From: Bathymodiolus brooksi
Lineage: Eukaryota > Mollusca > Bivalvia > Mytilida > Modiolidae
Direction of reading: 5' to 3'
Assembly (NCBI GenBank): GCA_963680875.1
Contig: OY804579.1
Span: forward strand, 38,214,397-38,278,396
Length of the DNA stretch: 64,000 nt
The notes below the pieces were generated by a model that did not search any database, was not told the origin of the DNA, and saw nothing but the letters and a program-made list of their open reading frames with translations. The translations under genes and the position numbers were made by a program. Shown in pieces: positions 21,465 through 32,787 of the stretch. Numbering within the stretch: the stretch's first letter is position 1; the number at the start of each line of letters is the position of its first letter.

Positions 21465-21870
21465 AGATATACAAGACAGGTGCCACTAGTGGAGCAGGAA
21501 CTATTTACCATTCCGGAGCACCTGGTTCACCCCCGATTATTTGTGGGGTTCATGTTACTCGATCTTGAGTTTTATGTGTATGTTTTGTAGATCGTTGTTG
21601 GTCCTTTTCTCTTTTTCTTTTGGCCATTGTGTTGCCTATTCCTCTTCGATATACGGATTCTGATTACCCCTATGATATCTTCAAACTTGTCTTCGAAAGG
21701 AGTAAACAGAAGCCGTACATTCAAGGACAGTAAGAAGAAAGCAAACGAAAAGACAAATTATAGTCAACAAAACACTTCATATAAAACTAATGATGGGACA
21801 CGAAGCTCAAGGGTAGACGCAGGTGCTCCAGAATGGTAAGCAGTTCTTGCTCCACTTGTGGCATAGCTAC
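21465..21870. repeat. Head-to-head pair of dispersed repeats (foldback)
   Basis: A reverse copy (about 21465-21690) meets a forward copy (about 21700-21870) at 'gatatcttcaaacttgtctt' followed by 'ggagtaaacagaagccgtac'. Together they form a roughly 400-bp imperfect inverted repeat, preserved in the duplicate at 58165-58570. Confidence 0.7.
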
Positions 21871-22323
21871 ATTTCTCAATACAGAAATGAAACAACAAAA
21901 AGAAGGCATTTCCTCCCAGAAAGCCTTTTTGAGACATTACATTTTCCGTTAATGTAATATTTCTATTTATACAACCAGTGTGATACCAGTTTTCATGTTT
22001 GTTCCTAAATTATTAGTATTTAATGTAAGAACAAGCCATATAACCCATAATCTCATGCTGTTGTTTCATATTCTTAGATAATTTGCAAACAAGAGTACCG
22101 ACGTTATGAATATATGTATGAGCAAACATTGAAAACCTTAGATTTAAATCTTTTCCAACACGAACAGTTTCTTTAATAATTTGAACAGATCTCACCCAGC
22201 AAAGTTAAAAAAAACCTTAATCTTCAATACTGTAATATTATTCATTAAAACATATTAATGGAGAAATAATTAACTAAACAACATGAAGGTTATAATTAAT
22301 GTTGTTTTGGCAATAAAACTCAC

Positions 22324-22414
22324 CGATAACATTTGGCACAGACAAATGATACAGCAATCAAACATAAGACACCACTACAACATAGACCAACACTGATGGC
22401 GAGCAGTGACAAGC
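22324..22414 (-). CDS. Receptor gene 2, transmembrane exon
   Basis: Acceptor 'aatttattttag' before 22414 and donor CG|gtgagt at 22324 give 91 nt. It reads 'LSLLAISVGLCCSGVLCLIA', then 'VSFVCAKCYR', a single membrane helix with basic end. Entry phase 1 and exit phase 2 are the same as in gene 1. The copy in gene 3 is at 58998-59079. No F exon is seen between this exon and exon E at 24476. Confidence 0.75.
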
Positions 22415-22739
22415 CTAAAATAAATTATGAATAAAGAATAAGAAAATATACAATGATTTCTATTAATTGATAATTAGATTATGGTTCAAAGTTCACTATT
22501 GTTTCACTTTTATGTAAAACGATGACCTTGTATCGTTAGATATGTTATTTATAATGTTCAAGATTATAGTGTTCTTTATAATAATGCTGTTCACCTGGCT
22601 ACATGTGAGGATTGGCATTTTACCTACATGTGGAAGACACATCCATGACCGCATCATTTCACTAAGGGGGTAGATTTATATATTTATTTTTATCAATATT
22701 TACTATTTAGAGGGTGTCGTATATCGGAACCGGAAATAG

Positions 22740-22835
22740 GGCGGAATGCAGAACAATATTTCAGTTATTTCGTGGTGGTAAGTTTGTTATCGGTGGAAGA
22801 AACCGGAGTTCTTTGGAGTCGGATAGCAACCGGTT
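22740..22835 (-). repeat. SINE 3'-end fragment
   Basis: 'caatatttcagttatttcgt', then 'ggtggaagaaaccggagttc' matches the body of the tRNA-derived SINE. The head is missing. Its duplicate is at 59605-59685. Confidence 0.55.
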
Positions 22836-23229
22836 GATTTATATATCTTTAGTATTGGATTAAACAATCTCATGTTCTGGCATGTTTTGTAGTCAATAAA
22901 AATACAGATTAGTTTTACTGACATTGAATGCATATTGTGTATATTACTCCACTGTCAAAATGTCCATTTTGCAGACCTAGCAATATATAGGACAATAGTG
23001 TAATTTTGGAATCCAGTAGTGGCGGATGATCCAGTTCTTCATCTTTGGTTCACATTCCAAAGGAACAGAAAACGTACATATGATTGTACAGGATTTCCTC
23101 TTTCGTAGGTGTCGTCGGGGTATATGTAGGTATGCCAAGTGAATTGTTAATACCTAATTTTTATCAAGCAGTCTATGTAATGTGATTTACACACAAGAAC
23201 GATATTGTTATGGGCTTTGTCTGCAGGCA

Positions 23230-23520
23230 CAACATTTGTGTTTTATATATTAACAATAGCAATATAATAACACAAGAGATACCGATAGCATTATAATTAA
23301 GAGCTCACCAAAAGGGCTAATATTCCTTCTTAAAAGGTGTAACATAATCCCAAATTTTGAAACAGTAGATATTAATTTGCATTTTGAACAAACCTCTGTG
23401 CACATTGCACACTTATTTAGAGTGAATTTTTGAGTAATTGTTGCTAAACGCCAGCAGGACAATTTTTCAGCTGTCACGCAAACCATTACACCACCGGTCC
23501 TGTCCTAATTAAGAGGTTGA
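23230..23520 (-). pseudogene. Partial exon-A-like fragment in gene 2
   Basis: The stretch 23230-23335 matches the 3' end of exon A and its following intron in gene 3 (63710-63800). It includes 'RRNISPFG' and the donor G|gtgagctc. Upstream to 23486 the frame stays open with 'VTAEKLSCWRLATI', which vaguely resembles a CTLD first helix, but it does not align with exon A. It is either a broken duplicate or a strongly diverged CTLD half. It stands where gene 2 would be expected to have exon F. Confidence 0.45.
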
Positions 23521-23769
23521 CGTTATATGTCGATAGGGAAAACTCGTCTCTTTTTTCGTAAACGCGTGTGCTAAAGTTACAGGTAAGATATCGTCGAAGT
23601 ATCTACATTTATTGTTCAATAAACTAATAAGTGAGATATAGACGGATCTTTTTTCAGTATCTATTGCTACAGATCCCGAAAGGATACCGGGCTGTGCAAT
23701 ATATTATTATATAAAAGTCTGAACATTCAACCCAATAATGTTAGAGGGGTCATGTCTTGCTTGTGTTGT

Positions 23770-23985
23770 GAGTGTTTGCTTGTGTATGGTGGTGTCCTAC
23801 ACATATTATGTTGTGTTTTCTTGTGTATGGTGGTGTCCAACACATATTATGTTGTGTTTTCTTGTGTATGGTGGTGTCCAACACATATTATGTTGTGTTT
23901 TATTGTGTATGGTGGTGTCCAACACATATTATGTTGTGTTTTCTTGTGTATGATGGTATACAACACATATTATGTTGTGTTTTTC
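23770..23985. repeat. 41-bp minisatellite, five copies
   Basis: 'tgtgtatggtggtgtccaac' starts at 23781, 23822, 23863, 23904 and 23945, a regular 41-bp period. All three frames stay open because 41 is not a multiple of three and no stop occurs in the unit. This explains the overlapping cysteine-rich ORFs, which are not genes. Confidence 0.9.
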
Positions 23986-24475
23986 CTTTTTTTTCCTTCG
24001 TTTTCTGTACGCTATATTTCCAGTTTCTCTGCATTGTTCATTTTTGATTGCACCTTTAGTATTTAATAGTGTTTATTTGATATAAGATTCTGCCAAAACG
24101 GCATTGTCTATTGCCATATTTAACTAATGTTAACCGGATTTTCCAGAAATTAATTCATTCACGAATCACAGTGTAAAGATGGTTCAAACTTGTATATGGT
24201 TAAACAAACGTTAAGAAAATCGGAAGGTAATCAACAATGACAATACAGAGACACAGACAACATAAGAAACTAAGCGAAGACAAACAAATCAACAAACACA
24301 ACACAGAAAACTATAAATAGGAGCAACACAGATCCCACTAAAAAAACTCAAAGTGAACACAGGTCATCACGAAGGATAAACAGTTCCTGTTTCTTATAAG
24401 ACACCATTGTATCTTTCATCACAATATCATGAAGCATTCTTACTTTAATCTTTTAAAATTCTATCATGAATTTAC

Positions 24476-24655
24476 CTGTACTCCAAGAAATTCGTGTTCT
24501 TCTGAAAAAAGAAACCCAATACCTTCTTCCATCATTATATTTCTCGACATATTGTTCATTGACGTTTTGTAGTAAGTCTTGTCCATCGTCTTTACATCTT
24601 TGATATGCTTCATACCATGAGAAAATACTGCTAGAGTAAATCATTGTGGTGTTAT
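24476..24655 (-). CDS. Receptor gene 2, exon E: first half of CTLD2
   Basis: Acceptor 'aaaagttacag' before 24655 and donor G|gtaaat at 24476 give 180 nt, the same length and phases as gene 1. It reads 'SIFSWYEAYQRCKDDGQDLL', then 'YVEKYNDGRRYWVSFFRR', ending 'ISWSTG'. It keeps the W-x-E-A-x(3)-C helix. The second half of this domain (exon F) is not found downstream, so CTLD2 of gene 2 may be incomplete. Confidence 0.85.
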
Positions 24656-27582
24656 CTGTAACTTTTCAATGGTAGAAGTAGATAGTAGAAGGAAATTCAG
24701 TTTTTATCAAATAGCATTGGTGAATGATGCAAAATTATAATGAAAAGTTTAAACAGGGATGGTCAACAATTTCATCAATATCAACAAAATGAAAAACCAA
24801 CTCCCACCTCAAATCATTGAAAATAAAACAGACAATCATATATGACGTTGAAATTCAGGTCTTGGCTTGTGATAGAGAGGCACAAAAATGTAGCGGAGTC
24901 AAACTGGTGAAATGTTCTTTTAGAGAAATGAGACATTGTAATCGCTTATGTTTCTATATAGACCACTACTAAATCCGAAATCACGAAGATACATGTGATC
25001 AAATGACTAAGAGGCAGATTTCTTATATGCGTGGGTTCCCGCTGGATACCCATCCCAAGTGTTAAGAATTGCAGAGACCTATCCAAGACCATGAGAACCA
25101 TCGCTAAATATGGGAGTATGATTTATGGTGTGTTCCCTTGATATACTATCATAAAATTTATTAGTTATGCTTGAAAATGTACCAAAATTAATCGAATATA
25201 TTCATTATAAAAATAACAATGATAATAAAATTTGCATTACAAAAGTCAAAGTCCTTTGTAAACAATACCCATTGAAATATAAGTATTGATAGTGACATAA
25301 ATAAGGAAATATGATATGAATCTGAGTTTACAATTATAAATTTCCTGTATCATCAATGATGTTCTAAAATGTATTTCCCTTTCAGCTGTAATGGTGAAAT
25401 CATTCTATTAATAGAAAGATCACATAGTTATAATATAAATATTTTGACATTATTCTCCATACAAAGGTCATGCAAATTCACAAAGCAGAACATGCATTTA
25501 TATATTGTGAGAAAAAGGGGTATGCCAAATAAATGCTGACTATATGCTTCTTTGGTTATAGCAAAGGTAGGCATTCTTCTCGAAATACATCAAAAACAAA
25601 TCACAGAATGTAAGAAAGGATATGGATGTAAATAAACATGAAAAACTATCAAAACTTTACACCTAGACTCAAATTAAGGTAAAGGGACAGTGCTTGTATT
25701 GCTGTTCTACATTTCACAATCACAGTAAATTCTTCAATAATGAACAGAGCTAATACCATACAATGAGTGTGAAATGGCCCCTAGCCTGCATTTGAGCGGT
25801 ACTGTTTACGTATGTCGATAAACTCTACATCTTGGCACCTTTGTCTGTTCTGGTGTTTGTTGTTTGTCGTATACAATTGTATTTCTCAGACGCGGAAAAA
25901 TTAATTGAAAATGACAGATAAATACTATCCAAGACATCTCAGATAAAACTCTTCATCTTAATTAAGCATAATTAGTAATTATATACATCATCGAATAGCT
26001 GAAATGAAACCATCTTCCCGATACAAGGGTTATGCGTCTACAAAAAAGAGCTTGAAGATGCCAAAGGGATAATCAAAATCAGCAAATAGAAGGACAGACA
26101 TTACAATGGCCAAAAGAAAAAGGACAAAGGGACAAACAACGACCTACAAAGCATTACACATAAAACTAAAGATCGAGTAACTCGAACCCCACTAAAACCC
26201 AGGGGTGAACTCTATGTAGCCAACGCTCCAATGAATGGATAACAATTCCTATATCACTGGCAGTTCAGAGTTTTATCATTACTATTGCCTGTATACAATA
26301 CTGTCGAATTATGAGGGCAACATTTACTCAAAAAACGTTTGTAGATACCAAAGCCATAAATCAAACGACAGACAATGCAATGGCCAAATGAAAAAGGGCA
26401 ATCATCTCGGAAATTTCAAGCAGTAAGCATATACATCTTAAGCAACAACTCCCTTGAGAAACCCCAAACAATAATCTACAAAACACTGCATAGAAAAATG
26501 TGAGCAAGACGAACCCAGTAAAAACTGGAAGGGTAAGCTGTTCAAACTGTCACTTGTTATGTAATATTTAATAAAGAAATATATATGAGTGGCATTTACT
26601 TTCAAAAGCCCACATTAATTATACTGTCAAATCAAATGTATGAGAGTTATAGCTATGTTGTTTAGCGCTACATACAACAATACTTCAGTTATATCGCGTT
26701 GGTAAGTTTTATTGGTGGATAAAATCGGAACACCCGGAGAAAACCAAAGACCTGTCGCAAGTCACTGACAAACTTTATCACATAATGTTGTATCGAATAC
26801 ACTTAGCCATCAGTGGCATTCGAACTCAAATGTTATGAAATATTATATATTTGCATTAGGTCTACATATATGAAGTGGTCAGGGTGTACGAGTAATGATG
26901 GTCGCTCTTAATGCCCATCCCAAGTCCCGGGGGTATCAGTGGTGCCTTCGTTGTAAATGTATAGACCTTGATGGACGATAAGCTGGTCATCGTAGCATCA
27001 TAGCATAGTCGGTAAATTACTAACAGTAATGATAGACACCAATAAGCATAGCCATACTATTTCTGAACAAGAATACAACTGAAGGTAGCAATAAAACTAT
27101 CATTGAAATTATTAGCATTTCAAACGTAATTAAAGTGTACAGTGTGTCTTATAAGAAGCAGGAACTGCTTACCCTTCTCGGTCACCTAGGGTTCACCCCT
27201 GTTTTATTATTGTTTTCGTGTTGCTGGTTCTTTGTATATTTTTAGTTTTCTATGTTTGTTTTTCATTTTATTTGTCTTTGTTTTGTGTCTTGTGTCCAAT
27301 GTTGCATGTGTCTCTGGATTGTCCTTTTACGTTTATTTTTCACTTTTCTAAAATTCAACAAAATGTAATGATTATATAATATGAACAATGACGTCCGTCT
27401 GTTGAACCTCGTTTTAATTGAATTGTAGAATTTGGTCCATAACAGTTTTATGGAACTTTTGCATTGTGAATACTTCATTGCAAGTGTACCACGGTCCACT
27501 TTGTGCATACATAACTCTTATCCCGGAAAGATGAATGGAGAGCGACATATTCAGTATATAATATGAATAACACAAAACATAC
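24656..27582 (-). other. D-E intron of gene 2, enlarged by repeats
   Basis: 24660-26030 aligns with the gene 1 intron. The extra length is dispersed repeats (26045-26220, 26335-26570, and reverse at 27145-27330) and a SINE (26690-26835). Confidence 0.55.
26690..26835 (-). mobile_element. tRNA-derived SINE, copy 4 (partial head)
   Basis: 'taagttttattggtggataa', 'cacccggagaaaaccaaaga' and 'cgcaagtcactgacaaactt' match the SINE body in reverse. The sequence departs from the family after 'gcattcgaactcaaatg'. Confidence 0.7.
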
Positions 27583-27711
27583 CTCTAGCACAGATAAAGC
27601 TGAAATTTTTTTTCTCAAAGCAACTTTCCAGTTCATACAACCAAGCATGCCCAAGATGTTCAAGAAAGACATATCTGTACGTACCACATAAATAATCTTC
27701 TTCGTGAAATA
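27583..27711 (-). CDS. Receptor gene 2, exon D: second half of CTLD1
   Basis: Acceptor 'gtttataattccag' before 27711 and donor G|gtatgt at 27583 give 129 nt, phase 1 to phase 1. It reads 'FHEEDYLCGTYRYVFLEH', then 'LESCFEKKNFSFICAR'. The C2, C3 and C4 cysteines and the terminal 'FSFIC' strand are kept relative to gene 1. There is one codon fewer and several replacements in the middle, the part that would form the ligand-facing long loop. Confidence 0.8.
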
Positions 27712-28110
27712 CTGGAATTATAAACAAAGAGTACCAGCTTGACAAAAGTGGCTAGTGTAGATGTAAAATTTTCTGCAATCCAATAATTCATGTGGCCGAA
27801 GAATCATTAGGGAGTGCTGCGTTCAAAAATACCGCAGTTATAAAGTGGAATCCGTTCTCGAATAAATAAATCTATTGTTTACTCTATGGCAATGTTTTGC
27901 ATTGGATTTACCCCAAATGTGTTGATGACATACAACAAAACACAATAACATACACATATACAATTAATATTCAGGTTAGTGGAAAAGGCAACAGCAAATA
28001 AACATCAATAATTCACCGTAATACAAATTAAAAGGAACAACACTTTTATGCAGAGGTTGTGTCCACTTTCCTTGGTGGCCAAGGCTGGATTTAATTTCTA
28101 TTTGACTTAC

Positions 28111-28231
28111 CTCTACGGTAAACAACACATACTTTTGGTCGACAGAGAACCTTATTATATTTTTGGCAGCTTTCTGTATAGAGCAACGACTGGTCTGTTT
28201 GACTGATATTGTCACATTTACATGACGTCTT
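28111..28231 (-). CDS. Receptor gene 2, exon C: second half of a WSC-like module
   Basis: Acceptor 'caatttcttcag' before 28231 and donor G|gtaagt at 28111 give 121 nt, phase 0 to phase 1. It reads 'KTSCKCDNISQTDQSLLYTE', then 'SCQKYNKVLCRP', ending 'KVCVVYRR'. All five cysteines of the gene 1 exon are conserved while the residues between have changed, as expected for a cysteine-stabilised extracellular module. Confidence 0.75.
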
Positions 28232-28382
28232 CTGAAGAAATTGAATAAAGTAAACTTAAGATGTAGAAAAGATCGTAGAAAAATATTAACGGACAAATGT
28301 ACTGAATCAGGTTATTTAATAAATATTTAATAACGAAAGAAACTTATTTTCATTAAAGTGTGTATAGTCAAATATCATTCTC

Positions 28383-28512
28383 TCTATGTCGAACGCACCC
28401 ATGAGTTTATGATGTCGAACACACCTAGCATTTTATGATGTCGAACATACCTAGGATATTCTGATGTCTAACACATCTAGGATTTTATGATGTCGAACAC
28501 ACTCATACTTTT
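28383..28512. repeat. 26-bp short tandem array, five copies
   Basis: 'tgtcgaac' or 'tgtctaac' recurs at 28387, 28413, 28439, 28465 and 28491, exactly 26 bp apart, with 'acacctaggatttta'-like spacers. It lies in the B-C intron of gene 2. Confidence 0.85.
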
Positions 28513-28730
28513 ATTTCCAGTTAGCGGACTATTCGAGTTTTCTCTTGTAAGTTATTCTAGTACAACTGGACGTATATTTAGTTGGAATTTTCCACACAAA
28601 ATAACCAAACTTATCCGACATCGAGATAACAAGATTCGTATACAGGTCATACATGATATCTTGATATTTATGATGTCATATTTAATTTATTTAAGAAACA
28701 AAGTTTATAAAAAATCAATATATAACTTAC

Positions 28731-28822
28731 TCCTTGGTTAAAATATTTGTAACTCTGGCATTGATCGTTGCACTCATCCAGACTAATGTCATCTTTATCT
28801 TCTGGGCATTCCAGTTTAGTAC
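28731..28822 (-). CDS. Receptor gene 2, exon B: first half of a WSC-like module
   Basis: Acceptor 'tactttggtaaag' before 28822 and donor GGA|gtaagt at 28731 give 92 nt, phase 1 to phase 0, the same as in gene 1. It reads 'TKLECPEDKDDISLDECNDQ', then 'CQSYKYFNQG'. The first three WSC cysteines and the aromatic Y-x-Y-F motif are conserved. Confidence 0.75.
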
Positions 28823-29117
28823 CTTTACCAAAGTATTAATATAAATATTGAACTAGTTACATTGGCGATCATTATATAGAGAAAATAAAAAAAGGTGAGG
28901 AATTTTAAAACTTTGATAGAAAGGAATATAATTCCTCTTTTATTATAGGCCTGGTGTCATAATTAAAACAAAATTAATTTTCTTTCTATGCACTATTTCG
29001 TTCGCTTAAGGAAAAAGTCACCTGGACATGCGATATGAATTCGTTTTGCAATTTAGTATTCTCTGACAACTTGTGAAAATAGCAGAGCAAATTTGAGGGA
29101 GTGGTTGTTATTTAACG

Positions 29118-29465
29118 ACAATTCAGCAATTTTTCAGCTATATCACGGCGAGAACAAGTTAATTTTCAATGATATGATGATGAAGTTCGCTTTGTTCTAG
29201 ACCAACATGCTGAGTTGGATTTTTATAGTGGTAGCTCACTGAAACAACAGTCCCCGGGTAGACATGTCGCTCCACTCGGACACATTATTCTGATTCCGAG
29301 CCACCCAGTCTTTGCTCTTTCTCCTTAATGCTGCGTGCTTAGCGGAGAAGCAACAATACCAATTTTATAGTCTTTGATTTGACACGACCGGGGCTCGAAT
29401 CCACGATCTACCACACTCGAGGCGAGCACGTTAACAATTACGCCACCGATGCGGTTGAGCAGATA
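29118..29465 (-). mobile_element. Second tRNA-derived SINE family
   Basis: The reverse strand from about 29455 reads a tRNA-like head with A-box-like 'gtggcgtaattgttaacgtg' and B box 'ggattcgagccccggtcgtg'. A body follows that contains 'gtctacccggggactgttgt', 'cagtgagctaccac' and a tail with 'gctgaaaaattgctgaattg'. A fragment related to its middle lies at about 39690-39745. Confidence 0.7.
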
Positions 29466-29614
29466 TGATAATTTAATTATACATATAATATAATGATAAT
29501 AATTCTTTTTCTATTCCCTTTTACGTCCGTTTCCCCTAATCAGCATTCCTAACCTTCCATTTGTTTATGTAATCATATATGACAGTTAAGGGGAGACAAC
29601 CACCAATAGTTGGA

Positions 29615-29621
<7 letters not shown>

Positions 29622-29646
<25 letters not shown>
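29622..29646. repeat. (TA)n tract, left border of intron insertions
   Basis: The sequence left of it ('aaggggagacaaccaccaat', 'agttggatat') matches 12660-12690 in gene 1. There the intron continues straight through one (TA)n to exon A. Confidence 0.85.
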
Positions 29647-31299
29647 CGTCTGAAAATTAAACCAAACAGTGTTAGAATTAGATTTTAGAGCTGTCAAATT
29701 TTTGTTCTTCCCTCGACGGGATTTGAACCCACACCATTGTTACACTGCAGCACCATTAGCTTAGCCTTACGTCCAGCGCCCTAGACCACTCGACTACATC
29801 CACTCCCTAAAAAAGGAGCTTCAATAGTCGTAGTGTTACCTTGTCTCGTAAGGCAAATCTAGGGATAGGCGTAAGACATGTGTATAAGCGTGTGTAGATG
29901 GTACATATATACTTAATATTATAATTTGACAGCAATCTAACTCAGCAATTTTTAATATATTGGATAGGATAATGAAGAATTATTCATTATACAGTCACAG
30001 GAAATAAAGTATATTATACAAACGTCTAGAAGCAAGTGACAACCATACAATATATCTGTCCCACTGGATCTCAAAGTTACTTTAAAGGATACTAGGTTAA
30101 TACTAAATATTATATACGTCTGAAAATTAAACCAAACAGTGTTAGAATTAGATTTTAGAGCTGTCAAATTTTTGTTCTTCCCTCGACGGGATTTGAACCC
30201 ACACCATTGTTACACTGCAGCATCATTCGCTTAGCCTTACGTCCAGCGCCCTAGACCACTCGACTACATCCACTCCCTAAAAAAGGAGCTTCAATAGTCG
30301 TAGTGTTACCTTGTCTCGTAAGGCAAATCTAGGGATAGGCGTAAGACATGTGTATAAGCGTGTGTAGATGGTACATATATACTTAATATTATAATTTGAC
30401 AGCAATCTAACTCAGCAATTTTTAATATATTGGATAGGATAATGAAGAATTATTCATTATACAGTCACAGGAAATAAAGTATATTATACAAACGTCTAGA
30501 AGCAAGTGACAACCATACAATATATCTGTCCCACTGGATCTCAAAGTTACTTTAAAGGATACTAGGTTAATACTAAATATTATATACGTCTGAAAATTAA
30601 ACCAAACAGTGTTAGAATTAGATTTTAGAGCTGTCAAATTTTTGTTCTTCCCTCGACGGGATTTGAACCCACACCATTGTTACACTGCAGCACCATTCGC
30701 TTAGCCTTACGTCCAGCGCCCTAGACCACTCGACTACATCCACTCCCTAAAAAAGGAGCTTCAATAGTCGTAGTGTTACCTTGTCTCGTAAGGCAAATCT
30801 AGGGATGGGCGTAAGACATGTGTATAAGCGTGTGTAGATGGTACATATATACTTAATATTATAATTTGACAGCAATCTAACTCAGCAATTTTTAATATAT
30901 TGGATAGGATAATGAAGAATTATTCACTATACAGTCACAGGAAATAAAGTATATTATACAAACGTCTAGAAGCAAGTGACAACCATACAATATATCTGTC
31001 CCACTGGATCTCAAAGTTACTTTAAAGGATACTAGGTTAATACTAAATATTATATACGTCTGAAAATTAAACCAAACAGTGTTAGAATTAGATTTTAGAG
31101 CTGTCAAATTTTTGTTCTTCCCTCGACGGGATTTGAACCCACACCATTGTTACACTGCAGCACCATTCGCTTAGCCTTACGTCCAGCGCCCTAGACCACT
31201 CGACTACATCCACTCCCTAAAAAAGGAGCTTCAATAGTCGTAGTGTTACCTTGTCTCGTAAGGCAAATCTAGGGATGGGCGTAAGACATGTGTATAAGC

Positions 31300-31303
<4 letters not shown>
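29647..31303. repeat. 470-bp tandem array, about 3.5 copies
   Basis: Units start at 29647, 30117, 30587 and 31057 and are almost identical; only scattered single-base changes are visible. The array ends in a partial unit next to a (TA)n tract. Each unit contains a minus-strand tRNA-like sequence and a repeated 71-residue open frame that is probably not a gene. The high identity points to recent amplification or homogenisation. Confidence 0.95.
29700..29820 (-). mobile_element. tRNA-Leu-like SINE head inside each 470-bp unit
   Basis: Reading the minus strand, 'gtcgagtggtctagggcgct' followed by 'ggacgtaaggctaa' resembles the A-box, D-arm and anticodon region of tRNA-Leu. 'gtgggttcaaatcccgtcga' has an exact pol III B box (GGTTCAAATCC). 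Acceptor-stem ends do not pair cleanly, so it is a derived SINE head and not a functional tRNA. Equivalent copies are at about 30170-30290, 30640-30760 and 31110-31230. Confidence 0.7.

Positions 31304-31349
<46 letters not shown>
31303..31349. repeat. (TA)n tract
   Basis: About 46 bp of TA repeats separating the 470-bp array from the Penelope-like fragment. Confidence 0.9.
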
Positions 31350-31350
<1 letters not shown>

Positions 31351-32718
31351 ACGTCTGAAAAACCAGTCAACGATCAATCTTACGGGGTGTTGGATCGTTA
31401 CGGTATAACGATACTATACAAGTAAAACAATTATAAACGTCTAAAATGGTTTGTAAAACAACACCAAGTACACAAAACAAAGTGATAAAGAATTAAACAC
31501 TTCGTAGAATGACAAAATTTTCGTCCCACCGAGGGACTTTATCAATGTCTAATTAAATAAAATCTCGAAACAATATGGCGACTTTTCAAATTTCAAAAAA
31601 GTTTTTGACGGTCCATGTACGGCACAAAAGAACCAGAAAATGCACATATGAAACTACATGCATAAAAGAATGGAAATCCTACATATAAATTAATAAAAGT
31701 ACAATAACAATAATATAAATATACAATAGGGCTACACATTTAAATAAATGTTAAATTAGAAATAAAAATAAATATAAAAATGAGACATTATTGGTAAATG
31801 TATCAAATAGCACTGTCAAAATATTGTTGAAAACGGTATGATACCCAAACTCATTCAAAAAAACGGCCCGCCACAGTGTGGAATATATACTTTGGGCCAA
31901 TAGAGCAAACTGTATGTCCTAATACGACTGGAGGAGATCAACACGAATAGGAGTCAAGAGAGGATATTACTTTTTCTCATTGATTCCATTCGGTGATAAG
32001 GTCTTAAGTTTTCTAATCCAGAAGCTTTCCCTTTCCTGTCTGCTTTTATCATCCCACTTGGGGTTATGGTCAATTATGGTGACCTTCAGTTTGCCGAAAG
32101 AATCATGGTGGCCCGTCGATCTGAGATGTCTGCTGAGTGGAAGGTCAGGTTTGCAATTTGCATCGCTTCTGTGGCCATTCAAGCGTTTACTAAGTTGTTG
32201 TTTAGTTTCTCCGATGTATTGAAGACCACAAATTGCACATTCCAGGAGGTAGATAATATTTTCTGTCTTGCAGTTGGCATTGCAGTATATGATGAATTGT
32301 TCTCCTGTATGTGTGCTGCTGAATTTTTGTGTGCATTGGATGTTTTTGCACGTCATACATCGTCTCGAATCACATTTTTGACACTGACCATTGTAGGCAG
32401 ATCGAGGGGAGATGTCAGCTCTCACCAAGATGTCTTTCAAACTTTTGGGTTTCCTGAAGGCCAAGACGGGTGGTTCTTTGAAGATTTTACACAGTTCTGG
32501 GTGTTTTTGTATGGTTGTCCAGTGCTCACGAACGATGCTGGATAAATTACTGAGCGCAGGATGGTATGTAATGACAAATGGCACTCTGTTGTTCGCGTTC
32601 TTTTCTTTGTATTGGATGAGGTCTTTTCTGTCAATACCACTTGCTTTGTTAAAACAATGGTTAATGCTCGCATTGTTGTAGCCCCTCTTTTTTAGATGAC
32701 ATTTCAGTTCCCCAAGCC

Positions 32719-32722
<4 letters not shown>
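31350..32722 (-). mobile_element. Penelope-like element fragment (5'-truncated)
   Basis: It contains the C-terminal endonuclease ORF (31967-32722) followed by about 600 bp of 3' sequence. The latter includes 'ttttcgtcccaccgagggac', a motif typical of Penelope-like terminal regions. The reverse transcriptase is missing. It is cut at a (TA)n tract on both sides. Confidence 0.75.
31967..32722 (-). pseudogene. GIY-YIG endonuclease C-terminus of a Penelope-like element
   Basis: About 240 residues are open. They include 'FVITYHPALSNLSSIVREHW', a cysteine-rich linker 'CQKCDSRRCMTCKNIQC' and the nuclease core 'IIYLLECAICGLQYIGETKQ', then 'RLNGHRSD'. A final 'ESFWIRKLKTLSPNGINE' precedes the stop at 31967. 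The GIY-YIG nuclease of Penelope-like elements nicks target DNA for priming. The RT domain is absent, so the copy cannot move by itself. The frame is fused through (TA)n with receptor exon A, giving a misleading 351-residue ORF. Confidence 0.85.

Positions 32723-32725
<3 letters not shown>

Positions 32726-32757
<32 letters not shown>
32726..32757. repeat. (TA)n tract, right border of intron insertions
   Basis: It lies 31 bp inside the intron donor side of exon A of gene 2 and is equivalent to the (TA)n at 12690-12705 in gene 1. Confidence 0.85.
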
Positions 32758-32759
<2 letters not shown>

Positions 32760-32787
32760 ATAATCGTTAATATGTTATCTAAATTAC

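Larger units (their letters stand above)
19981..22964. repeat. Segmental duplication, part 2 (partner 56553-59821)
   Basis: Colinear with 56553-59821, including the candidate tail exon, a SINE, a head-to-head repeat pair and the TM exon. Homology stops abruptly after 'ctgtcaaaatgtcca' at 22964 and 59821. Confidence 0.9.

Noticed and set aside
23738..24066. Three overlapping cysteine-rich ORFs
   Set aside because: They are three frames of one 41-bp minisatellite without stops, not proteins.
29952..31107. A 71-residue ORF repeated three times
   Set aside because: It is carried passively by the 470-bp tandem repeat and has no start context or homology; a shadow of the repeat.
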